This document shows, piece after piece, positions 1 through 9,800 of a stretch of 25,348 nucleotides of DNA; the first letter of the stretch is position 1; each line of letters opens with the position of its first letter. Source of the stretch: Apostichopus californicus. Its lineage: Eukaryota; Echinodermata; Holothuroidea; Aspidochirotida; Stichopodidae. A model generated the notes under the pieces. That model did not search any database, was not told where the DNA came from, and saw only the letters and a program-made list of their open reading frames with translations. Both the position numbers and the translations under genes were made by a program. The stretch is from assembly GCA_020650975.1 (NCBI GenBank), contig JAIPMN010044577.1:1-25348 (forward strand). Direction: 5' to 3'.

Positions 1-51
1 AAAAAAAGTAAAGAAGAAATGACCAAATAGATTCAGTTAACTTGTACTTAC

Positions 52-150
52 CAAATCCGCCTCCTTGCAATAGTTTACAACCGATATTCAAAAGAATGTA
101 TTGCCATGGGAACTCCACATCATGGGACTTGGTGCCAGTCAGAGCGTCAA
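52..150 (-). CDS. ABCB6: ABCB6 coding exon 3
   Basis: The acceptor is CTGCTCAG|TTGACG and the donor is GGATTTG|GTAAGT. The 99 nt restore the split Ile codon from exon 2. It reads DALTGTKSHDVEFPW, then QYILLNIGCKLLQGGGF, matching the ABCB6 segment that ends in the conserved LQGGG motif. It ends in phase 1, and the next exon is outside the window. Confidence 0.92.
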
Positions 151-3100
151 CTGAGCAGTGAAACAAAAGAGAATATTGTTTTATTAATGATACCAAAATC
201 AAATTTGATAAGGTTTTGTGTAATAGTGTAAAAATGAGCATAATCACCATACATTCATTAGGTATACTTGTGATCTCAGATTCAGATTCTCTTTATTGCA
301 TCCCAAGCTGGGCAATTGATTGCTCACAAAATAAAACATACGTACAGTACATAAAATACACACAAAATATATCAGACTCTCAAATACTAAGACATAAGAC
401 TTAAAACAAAGCTGGCAAGATACGTAAAAACGCTAAAATACAAAATACAGTAAAACAGCACCAGCGATACTTGTGAAACATTGGATTGCACAATGAGCAA
501 GATTACTGACCTAACGAGTAGAAGATTCATTATGAAGTTATACAACGAGGGATAAAGGAGGATTTGTGACGATTCGTAACGATTCGTAACGGCACGGGGT
601 AGTCTCATCCGCCCACTGCGGGGTATTATTGCACTTTCCAAATTAATGTGTAGAGGGTGGCTACTGTTGTTGAGAACCCCAGCAAGTTTACTTGGAAGGT
701 GAAGATGATATGACGTGTTCACTGACTGCTGATGTTCGCCTACAACCTTTTAAACATTACCACGTAGTAACATCATTTAGATATGTCTGAAGTACAATTA
801 TTATGCATTACAATGCATTACTATGATTACTATGCATTACTATGATTACTATGCATTACAATGCATTACTATGCATGACAATGATTACTATGCATTACAA
901 TGCATTACTATGATTACTATGCATTACAATGCATTACTATGCATTACTATGATTACTATGCATTTCAATGATTACTATGCATTACTATGCATTACAATGC
1001 ATTACTATGATTACTATGCATTACAATGCCACTGTGTCCTCTCAGACTCATATCTTCTTCTGTTGTTCAATGTTCATCAGGCCTTTTGGTATTTGGCCCT
1101 ATATTAAGAACTTATTTATTATATTACTATTATCAGTGTTACAGTAACCAACAAACCCAGTATCACAGTGAAAGGTCAAAACACCTCCTAGTTCATATAC
1201 TTAAGTTATTAAAGGTATGATGTTCTAAAAATTTGAAGAGCAAACAAAACAAAACATTCCGCCTTCTAAGTTGTGAAATACTTTTTATTTATAAGGATGA
1301 CTACTAAAATATATTTATAATCGCTTTTATTGACTCAATTCTACGAGGCTATAGAACAGGAAGTTTGACTCACTTATCAACTTATTCAGGACTGGAACAA
1401 AGACATTGACAACTCTGCCCGCTACCAGCAACACTATGCATATGAGGACCCTGAATTGCATGATATAGTTTCCTCGGGGCCAGACATACGGCCAAACAAT
1501 CTTGATTTTCTTCCAAGCACTTGCCCACGTTGAAGGTTGGTCTGCTGTAGAATCCTCATCCTCCTAACATCAAACATGAACACAAAAAACAAAGTTCAAG
1601 AAAAGATTGTCATATAAATTTGCATGACTTTCTATTATTCTGTTAAAATTAAGGTAACTGATTACACTTTGGACGAAAAATTTATACAAAACAAAGTTGA
1701 AAAAACCTTCAGTGTGTGTCATTGTTTGCATAAAATTTGATATATAAAAATTAATATATATTACTTTGCAATGGATTGTCAGTTACTGCCAACACATCAA
1801 AAGCAAGCATCCAACCAATGTTCTGCAGATTTTACCAAAGAAAGCTCATTGGAAATATGTATTTGCCACATCTAATCAAATCCCCATCTAATTCACTCAA
1901 ACTGGAGTTGGGTTTGGTTGATCAGTATGTTTTATCATCATCCAATATATTACATACAATAGGCACCGCTGCTCTGTCGAGATAATAGATAATCTCTAGT
2001 ATTGTTTGATGTTGGTTCAGCCTTGCTGCAGGGGATTTTGCAGAACTCTCTGCTTGTCTTGTTTCTTTGTTTAAATATATGAGTTCTTTTAAGCAATCAA
2101 GTAGAATACCGTCGAAGTTGAGTATTAACATGTTATATGTTATTGCGTAACATAGTCATGCTGTACAGGACAGATATAGGACGACATGTCCAAGATTACA
2201 TGTTGACTGGTGGAGAGACAGGGTGAACAAGGACGAGCAGACTGCATGCTTTAACTTATATAGCGATATGCAAATGCACAGCTCATTAACAAACAGGTGC
2301 AGATGTAGTGCATCGTTTGCACACGTGTAACCTATGCATATTCAATAGCAGTACACCGCTGCAGCTTTTTTTTTTTTTAACACAGTATTTCAATCAATGC
2401 ACTGCAGAACTTGCAGAATTATCCTATTTGACACCCCAGTATGCCATGAGCAAATTTTGTTTACATGGTTTACCCACCTGATAGTTATCTACTGGGACTG
2501 GTTGACTGTTGATCATCAAGGCGTATCCTGTCGGAGGTAAACCGGGGGCTCTCATACCAAATGCAAAGAGAAACAGTGAGCAGATGAGCCGTCCCAACCA
2601 AAGACCAAATTCCACTTTATCTAAATCGTCCTCCAAATCAAACCACCATTCTGAACTGCCGATAGATACCACTGCCAGGAATTCGGCTACCACTGCGACT
2701 GTCCAGAAGAGTAAGAGGATGGTACCGTGGCCTCTACGGGTCCTAGTGGCGAGAGTCCTTGTGCGTTCCACATACAACACCAAGGAAGCGATGAGGTACG
2801 CTGCCGAATAGAAACAGCCGCTGAGTTCCAGGTATCCATGCAGTGGTTTGGGTCCGAGTACCCCATGGACGACAACACGAGTGATATGAAGAGCCAACAC
2901 ACAGAGATGTAACAAAGTCTGAACACGGAACCAAAACGGCTTGGGCTTGTGTTCTTTCCTCCAAGTAACAGCTTTCTTCCAGAATGCTAAAACTTCTAAG
3001 ATACCAAGGACCATCAGGAACAACAAGATGGAGGAAGCCAATGTGTTACAAAAACATTGGGAGAGTCCTTGATCTATCCATACATCAAAGAGACTGTAAT

Positions 3101-3161
3101 TCCCTGGACAAAATGGAGCCCCATTGGAGGTCTTCATGAGTTCTTTCATTCCAAAAAACAT
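52..3161 (-). CDS. ABCB6: ABCB6 / HMT-1-type ABC transporter, N-terminal half (3 exons, runs off left edge)
   Basis: Coding exons join as 3161-2478, 1563-1374 and 150-52 (684, 190 and 99 nt; about 324 residues). The product resembles the N-terminal region of ABCB6. The family is known for ATP-driven export of porphyrins or metal conjugates across lysosomal, mitochondrial or plasma membranes. Residues 1-228 form the TMD0 extension with five hydrophobic helices at about 41-60, 80-103, 110-131, 147-168 and 187-203. Family landmarks are QGLSQCF near 31-37, FWTVAVVAEFLAVVS near 152-166, EWWF at 171 and RAPGLPPTGYAL near 204. A charged linker and WPYVWPRGNY then lead into the first core helix and the LLQGGGF motif. 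The start is supported by an in-frame TGA ten codons upstream. The Walker A, signature and Walker B motifs lie beyond the window. All three introns follow GT-AG and phases agree. Identification rests on recalled family sequence and is strong. Confidence 0.93.
151..1373 (-). other. ABCB6 intron 2
   Basis: The intron runs from GTGAGT at 1373 to CTCAG just above 150. It holds the 10-bp tandem array at 797-1030 and a short direct duplication of CGATTCGTAACG at about 568-590. I see no coding sequence in it. Open frames at 387-722 and 823-1107 are shadows of intron and repeat sequence. Confidence 0.8.
797..1030. repeat. Tandem repeat, 10-bp ATTACTATGC / ATTACAATGC units
   Basis: About 23 tandem units of ATTACTATGC and ATTACAATGC, mixed with 9-bp variants (ATTACTATG) that shift the register. 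The array lies inside ABCB6 intron 2. The mix of unit lengths suggests repeated slippage or unequal exchange. It keeps frames open on the plus strand (a Tyr, Met and Thr-rich shadow), but there is no other sign of a gene. Confidence 0.9.
1374..1563 (-). CDS. ABCB6: ABCB6 coding exon 2 (linker and first core helix)
   Basis: The acceptor is TGTTAG|GAGGATGAG and the donor is ATAA|GTGAGT. The 190 nt take the frame from phase 0 to phase 1. The translation begins EDEDSTADQPSTWASAWKKI, continues WPYVWPRGNY, then a hydrophobic helix, and ends VNVFVPVLNKLI. This aligns with the start of TMD1 in ABCB6. It is too short and too interrupted to appear as a long open frame. Confidence 0.92.
1564..2477 (-). 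other. ABCB6 intron 1
   Basis: The intron is bounded by GTGGGT at 2477 and TTAG at 1564. It contains a T-rich run at about 2366-2379 and otherwise unremarkable AT-rich sequence. I see no exon or recognisable mobile element in it. Confidence 0.75.
2478..3161 (-). CDS. ABCB6: ABCB6 coding exon 1 (TMD0 domain)
   Basis: This 228-codon exon starts at the ATG at 3161 and ends CAG|GTGGGT in phase 0. It encodes the five-helix TMD0 that is specific to ABCB6-type half transporters. The sequence just before the ATG (TTTCCTCTTTCGTAACACAG) also looks like a splice acceptor, so a non-coding leader exon further upstream is possible. A sequon N21-Y-S sits in the lumenal N-terminus. A basic loop follows helix 3 (residues 132-145, RTRTLATRTRRGHG). 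Confidence 0.93.
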
Positions 3162-5361
3162 CTGTGTTACGAAAGAGGAAACCAGTTGTCAAGTAATCAA
3201 ACATGGCTGCCCACTGACCAAAACACAACCTTATTAGTTACTTAACTGTCCTGATTTTGGCTCATAGGAATCAAGTTATCGTAACTGGCATAATATATAT
3301 GATTTCTTCTTAAGTAAAAGTGGATTTGTTTATGAAATCAGGTACAATAGTCAGCTGTGTTCACTCAACAATGTCATTGACCTAAAAGAACTGCATAGTT
3401 TATTAGCAACATAATGTGTGTCACCATGAGAAAAAGTCTTATTGTTACATGCGACCTTTTGAGTTCACAAGAACTATTGAAGTGTAAATTCAACAAATAT
3501 GTGATTATACTATACAGACTTATACAAAATAGAACATTCTGATAGAAATCCATATTCTCAGAGAATAATGTAACTTGTATGTAAGGATCGGAATATCCTG
3601 GAAAACTGTAATATTATAGATAAAGGTAGATTGTTAAAAATTAGGAGATTCAGACTGAGAGGATATTAACATCACTAACATATATCATCTAAAGAAGCTC
3701 AGCCAATGATTCTGGAAAGTATTTCCATCCATATACAGCCAACATATTTGTTGTTGTCTAAGTCTATTGAGCCATTGAACTTGAACTTTGAAGTGCAGTT
3801 AAGCACTTCATTTGCTAAATAACATAGTGTCTCCTTTGAAATCTAACTTTTCTCCTGATCAAACCTGAGGCCCTATTATTTCTTAATTTTTTTCTGTTCA
3901 ACGTCCTAGATAAAGAGTACATAAAGATGGTTTTGGCGATATACGTGAACGCTAGATATCCTTACCGTAAATCCCTGTACTACTACTAGGCCCTAATGCA
4001 CATAATGCAAACTGTCATACGGAAATTCGCGGAAATAGTCCTAGCCTAATACTAGCGGTACACAATATACTGTAGATACAAACACGGTTCGGATCCAAAC
4101 AAGTTTTAGTTTTCTAAAATACAAAATTATATTTAAAACGGAATAGCTTAGATTGAAATTATGATTACCGCAACGGCTACTTCTCACGTATCGAACACCA
4201 AAATTATGAGATAGGCTAGATAACTGCAAATTAAATTTTACTGATCGTTAGTCAATGCTGCCTGAAAACTTCGTTCACAATGGCCTTGTTGTGTAAGTTG
4301 CGTAAATTAAGCTTCCGTCCGTGGGACATCAGTCTTCCACAAACAGGAACTTGTAATATTCTTAACACACTCTTAAATTCAATAAACTTTTGATATAGTT
4401 AATTATTTACTCTATAATATTAACACATATTATTTAAAAAACGGCAGTAGAATTGAAATGAATCTTTGACTACAATTGGTTTTAGATTATATTTCACAAT
4501 TTATGACATCTACCACCTAAATATGATAAATGAGAACTTAAAGTTACGAAATACGTGACTCGACAAAATTTACAGAAGGGTGTTCTTCTAGTCCTCTTTG
4601 ATTCTCGCACTTTCCTCACGTTTACTCTATTTACAATGCAGATTTATGACCTAACACACCACCGGACACACCATGGCCCTTTTTAGAACGTATTAACTGC
4701 AAGGTGGCAGTATTTTTTTTTACCAAAATCAAATGATATCTATGATTAACCAATAAGCAAGAGTTTTCTCACGTAGGCTAATCTTTCACGGGTAAGATGA
4801 ATGAAATATTTACCCCAACAATTTGCACACAAATACAGAAATGATTGCAGACATTAGCAAATATGAAAAATGTCAGAATATTTCCTTTCTAACGTGCATT
4901 TTGCTTGAAAATGACGGCAACGGAAGACCAATAGGCTACTCATATACATAAAACATGTTTGTTCGATCCCATACCGACGGTATGCATACTCTTCCCAACA
5001 TGAGTATGCATTACGTTAATTTACTTTGCCCTGATTGAATTGGTCCGTAGTATCACGTGACTAAATGTATTATTGTGATTGGCTGGAAGTATGCCATTCT
5101 GCGTATATAGGCACTTTAATCTTCTCACGTAAAAGCTCATGAATAACTTTCTCAATTATAATCAAATCACTGACCAACTTGGAAATATTCCAAACCAATT
5201 ATTATGTCTTTCGAAGTATTCATATTTCCTGACTCATAGTTCGATCCCTTCAACTGGGCATGCTGCAAGACATCGCTGACTTACCGAGAAGAAACCGACA
5301 CAATGATGTTACATGTAACTGGCTGAATGAAGCACTTTGTGGGAAGGGTACATTCGTAATT
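3162..5361. other. Region upstream of ABCB6; no gene seen
   Basis: AT-rich sequence between the ABCB6 start codon and the hAT-like element. It should include the ABCB6 promoter and any leader exon, but no single promoter motif is convincing. A perfect 10-bp hairpin sits at 4982-5011 and a 7-bp one (GAAGTGC/GCACTTC) at about 3791. No coding exon was recognised on either strand. Confidence 0.6.
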
Positions 5362-5369
5362 ACCCCAGC

Positions 5370-5763
5370 CAGTGGCGGAGCTAGGGGTATTGGTCAGGGG
5401 GAGGGCGAGAATGGTCTGTAGGGGCGCTTTCGACACTATCTAAGCGGAGCGCCACCATTGGTTGGCGCGGAGCGTACAGAAATATTTTGAGTAAAGATAC
5501 ACTCTAGATCGCAGGAAATGACCCTTTCCGGGCCTTGCTAATTTGCAGATAAACGAAGAATAAATAGGTGTTATCGCCAATTTGTCAGAAAATTACACCA
5601 ACAAAATATGACAAATGTCAATAGGTAGATGAGAGCGCAATAAAAATGTCAATAATCGCGAATAAGTAAAAAGTGGTAAAAAGCTGAAAAGGGCGCCAGC
5701 AGTCCATTTGAGTCCGTCAGGGGGGGCATCCGCCCCCCTGACTGTATGGACGCTCCGCCACTG
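5370..5763. mobile_element. Non-autonomous hAT-like DNA transposon (MITE)
   Basis: A 394-bp element with 12-bp terminal inverted repeats CAGTGGCGGAGC. It is flanked by near-perfect 8-bp duplications, ACCCCAGC at 5362-5369 and AGCCCAGC at 5764-5771 (7 of 8 match). An 8-bp duplication and a CAG-initial terminus fit the hAT superfamily. The interior is GC-richer than its surroundings, has a G/C-run hairpin at about 5718-5741, and shows no transposase frame. It is probably mobilised in trans, and the superfamily call is inference. Confidence 0.75.
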
Positions 5764-5771
5764 AGCCCAGC

Positions 5772-6169
5772 TGATTTAGGTTGGGGTTCAATCTATATGG
5801 AAGGGCCAGATGGGGAATGAATGATTTTCTAAACCTGGCCCACATGAATGGGAAACTTGTAAGGCAGAAGAATGGAATCTTGGGGATATTAAGATTTTAG
5901 CTGCATATTCTGAGAGGCATATTTAGACTAAGGTATCAGTAGTATCTATAATTAGCTCTTAACACAAGGTTCTGCTAACAAATACTGTTTGTTTGAGGGG
6001 GGGGGGGGTTGAAAAGGGATATTGTACACAGGTAGCAGTGGCCAAATTCTTCTCCGGCTGAATGTAAAAGTTTCCCAGCTAAACCAGTTTGCCAAATTAC
6101 CATGGAAGGAAGAGACCATTTCTGCATTCTAACCGTGACTGCTGAAACACTTGTTCTCCTTAATGCAGT
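5772..6169. other. Intergenic stretch, no gene seen
   Basis: Sequence between the hAT-like element and a SINE. It contains a run of about 13 G around 5997-6009. I see no coding exon, RNA gene or transposon terminus in it. Confidence 0.6.
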
Positions 6170-6405
6170 TATGAATGTATTTTAGATCCTCCTGCAAGCA
6201 GAAACTCGTGAAGAAGCCTCATTGGCTTATCAAAGCCGCAAGCTGACCGAAGCCAGTCTCTTAGATTAATATTTAACGTCCATGATTATTAATTGTCGAT
6301 TGTCCACAACTCTGTAACTGGAGGACATACATTAATCTTGGAGTGACTCGAACTCGGGACCTTACGATTGGAAAGCACCGACGTTAACCACTGAGCTCAC
6401 ACTCC
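6170..6405 (-). mobile_element. tRNA-derived SINE, near full length
   Basis: Read on the minus strand, it begins with a tRNA-like head GGAGTGTGAGCTCAGTGG (box A), then GAGTTCGAGTC (box B) and CACTCC, which can close an acceptor-like stem. An unrelated body of about 150 bp follows and ends in GGATCTAAAATACATTCAT, a (CATA)-like tail. Related copies lie at 14217-14390, 16157-16347 and 16958-17070. The head is degenerate as a tRNA, so I call a SINE and not a tRNA gene. Confidence 0.85.
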
Positions 6406-6523
6406 ACTGGGAGAGGCGCATGGTTATTGGGAGAGGTTATTGGGAGAGGCATGGAAAAAAGGGGTCAATCAAAGGCTATCATACACCCTACACACAAAAA
6501 AACAAAACTTCACACAAGGGGCT

Positions 6524-6541
6524 TTTATTTTACACTTTATT
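6524..6541 (-). promoter_or_regulatory. Candidate polyadenylation signals for the TMEM145-like gene
   Basis: Two AATAAA hexamers on the minus strand (plus-strand TTTATT at 6536-6541 and 6524-6529). They lie roughly 180 bases past the modelled stop codon, a reasonable 3' UTR length. The assignment rests on motif and position only, since AATAAA is common in AT-rich DNA. Confidence 0.45.
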
Positions 6542-6717
6542 TACCCAATTCAGTTAAAATTTCCATTTCATTATTTGCTTCGTTTTACCTCAAATTTAAA
6601 AGGCGCATTTTTGTCAATTCAATTATTCATGCAGCTTTTTACTCAAGGTTTCTCGTTAATATATAATAATTGTTGCAACAATATTCATTTTCAAATATTG
6701 CTTTGTTTTAAGGTCAT

Positions 6718-6891
6718 TCATTTATCAATTAAGCTCTGCACTGCTGGTTTTTTCATTCCTAATATTTTGGTAGCTTTGTGAATTGGGTTCCTCCTCTTCT
6801 TCTTCCTCTTAACAGTAACGCACATGTCTCCTTTCTCTACGTCCATCTCCATCTCAACCGAGCCAGCGCTGTTAGCTTCGCTCAATTTCCT
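6718..6891 (-). CDS. TMEM145: TMEM145-like exon 20 (terminal, stop codon)
   Basis: The strong acceptor is CTCTTCATTTCTGCAG|AGGAAA. The 174 nt stay in phase 0 and end in TGA at 6718-6720. It encodes RKLSEANSAGSVEMEMDVEK, a basic cluster KRKKKRR, and LGMKKPAVQSLIDK at the end. The basic cluster could serve membrane contact or nuclear import after cleavage; that is speculation. It is a terminal exon by phase and stop, with AATAAA signals below it. Confidence 0.72.
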   Translation of the reverse strand, partial: RKLSEANSAGSVEMEMDVEKGDMCVTVKRKKKRRNPIHKATKILGMKKPAVQSLIDK

Positions 6892-9800
6892 CTGCAGAAA
6901 TGAAGAGTTGTTTGTAGCTACTCATTTATATGATGACACTCAGGGGCGTATCCAGGGGGGGCGCAACAGGCGCGCGCCCCCCCTATTGGCCGTCACCAAA
7001 AAAAAAAAAGTTTAGCCAAAAAAAAAAAAAAAAATTGATGACGACCTTTATGTGAGATGTCGGTGATTTTGTGTCCATTTTTACTGGAAATTTATTATTA
7101 AGGTCGAAAAATGGTATCACATATGGCACCATTTTGCATTTCAGCCCTTCTTCGAGAGCAAAAATTGTCCACCCCTCCCCTTAGACGGCGATCATTCATG
7201 CCTGACGCCCCCCCTAATGGAAAATCCTGGATACGCCCCTGACACTTATCCCTTTCATGGGAAAAGGGTAACATGGCAGTATATAGGCTGATATGCTATA
7301 AATGGTACACCCCTCTGATGCAGACAACTTAAATATACCAAAGAAAAAAAATGGAAAATCTTTCAAATTTGGAGGCGGTACAGTTTACCTGTCAACATAT
7401 TACCCCTAGGTGGCATTTATATGACCTTTACACATACAACACTAGATCGATGTATTCTCTAAACATTCCATATTCAAGAACTAGACTTAGACAGTCCCAG
7501 ATTCTCTCAAGTGGTGTTACTCTCTGGAATTCACTCACATCTAATCTCACTGAATTGAATATTACTTTATATACTTTTAGAAATAGGTTGAGAAAAAAAT
7601 AGATGTCGACTTCATATTACATATAATTATATGCATATTTAGACCAATCTTTAATGTTGCTGTTATTTTTTTGTAATTAGAACATTGCTTATTATTTTCT
7701 TAATTTCTTTTCCTTTCTTTATTGTAAGGGGTCAGACTCAAAAAGCTTTGCTTATTCTGACTCCTCTACACATCATATGTATATATACACTGATTATTGC
7801 ATATCATTTATTATATAAAATTATATTAATATTAATCATGTTATAAAATATAAATTAATGATGATGGTACAAATAAACTTGAAACTACAATCGAAAACCT
7901 CTTTATGAATATATATAATATCAGCAGTCGCTTAGTTACCATTTCCATGATTCTCCTCTTTTGAGCATCCATGCCATCCTTCTTTTCAATCTGTTAAAAA
8001 AAAAAAGAAAAAAAAAAAGGAAATTAAAATAATTGTATCTTTGGCATATGTTTAATGCAATTGCACAAGAGACATTTTGAATGCAGCTGTATGTAGTACA
8101 AATTAAGCTTAAATGTCATGGTAAAGCACATCATAACTCTGTATTCACATACAGTATTAACAGAACATATAAAATATAGTGATATATAGCACATGCTAAC
8201 TTAGATATATCTCAATTGATTTCCTACAAGAGAATTCTTGTGTTTTTCAATGTGTCTATTACCTTATCTTCTTTCCCTTCCCTTGCTCTGAGCTCCAGTT
8301 TGATTTCTGTTTGCTTCATGTGTATACCCATTGTAGTATTGTTACAAAGTGTATAAAACTGATGTCAAGACAGATTCAAGTGACAATTGAGCAAAAAACG
8401 TGATGAAATGGTAGATGTAGGCAGCAAGTACACTAGGCCTCATTCAGTTTGTTTGTTTCTTTCATTTATTCTCTGTCATTAAGTCACAATGATGTACATT
8501 TCTTAATACTAAGTTAAAGCAATGAGGCAGTGGGACCAGAAGTCAAATAATTTTTCGAGTCCCTTTTCGGTTACAAAGTGAAACAAGAAAATTAAATTTT
8601 ATATATAGAAAAGAAAAACAATAGAACACACAAAAAACATAAAGGTAGAGGTTTAACAGAACTGGGTAAGAAAACAGTATAAAACAATGCTCATAATATC
8701 ACTTATAATAATACAGAAGGGAGGGGCGGTTGTTGTTTAGAAGACTAAATACTGATTGACCCATTTTTCATGAATGAAAGAGCAATGTAAGCCACTTGTC
8801 TTTTCTTTCAACAGTGTCAACAATAACAACGACTGACAAAGAGTAACAATCATAAGTTAGGAAACTTAAAAAAAATACTTAAATAACAGCTCCCTAACAA
8901 AACAGAAATCAACTTTTGAAACTTGGGTTTCCATTTCAAAACTGGTCATCCAGAATATGATCGGTAGCAATTAGTGGTATGTCAAGATCGATGCTTTAAG
9001 AAACATCCTTCATATGTAATAATTAGCCACGTACGACGGCTATTGTCTAAGGAAAATTGAATTTCAACAAAGTTAATTGTTGTCACACAAACCTCATGAC
9101 TTGACCGTCTTGACTGTTGTTTATGTCGGTGGGTCCTTGGAGTTTTTACCCTCAGATCTTGGACCGGGGTATAAGTGACTTCATTCTGAAATGCAAAGAA
9201 AATTAAAGTTGAAAAAGTAAAAAACAAAATACAGAGTCAATAGAAAGTAACTGTCTGGTATTAACAGAATTCTCCTGCCTAGCATGGTTCACATAGGTCA
9301 GCTTATAAAATAATTGTAAATAACATCAGTTTTAACAAACAACCAACTGAAGCCAGTAACAATGCATAATTGATGACCGTTTACTTTGCTTTTGTTCTGT
9401 TGTACTGACCTCATGACTTGAATCTTCTAAGGGAGGTCTGGGCCATTCACCGCGAGAAGAGATGGTAATGTTAGGTTCCTTCTCCTGATGATGAAGGTGT
9501 GAACGATACAGATAGACGTTTATTAGGTAGAAGGACCATGAAAGCCAACTGTTATTGTCTTATATGCAAAAGTTAGAAGGCCTGACGACGTTTGGATCAC
9601 CTGAGGCTAGTAACGTTTTTGTTGTAAGCAGATGAGTGTGCTACAATACAAAATGCATATCATAGTATGCAACTATGCCAGATGAGGGTGTGGGGGGGGG
9701 GAGGAGGGGAGGGTCACAGGGCTATAGCTCCAAGTCCTAGGGTAAATTTTGGTGGCATGGGCAAGTTCACTCATACATGTTATTAGTTCCTGTACACACT

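Noticed and set aside
566..640. CGATTCGTAACG duplication and the GC-rich block after it as a SINE or tRNA fragment
   Set aside because: No box A or B arrangement and no second copy in the window, so I could not support an element.
823..1107. Tyr, Met and Thr-rich open frame on the plus strand
   Set aside because: It is a direct translation of the ATTACTATGC tandem array inside ABCB6 intron 2.
6335..6405. Functional tRNA gene on the minus strand
   Set aside because: Box A and B are present, but the anticodon stem is poor and the segment continues into the SINE body found at other sites, so it is a SINE head.
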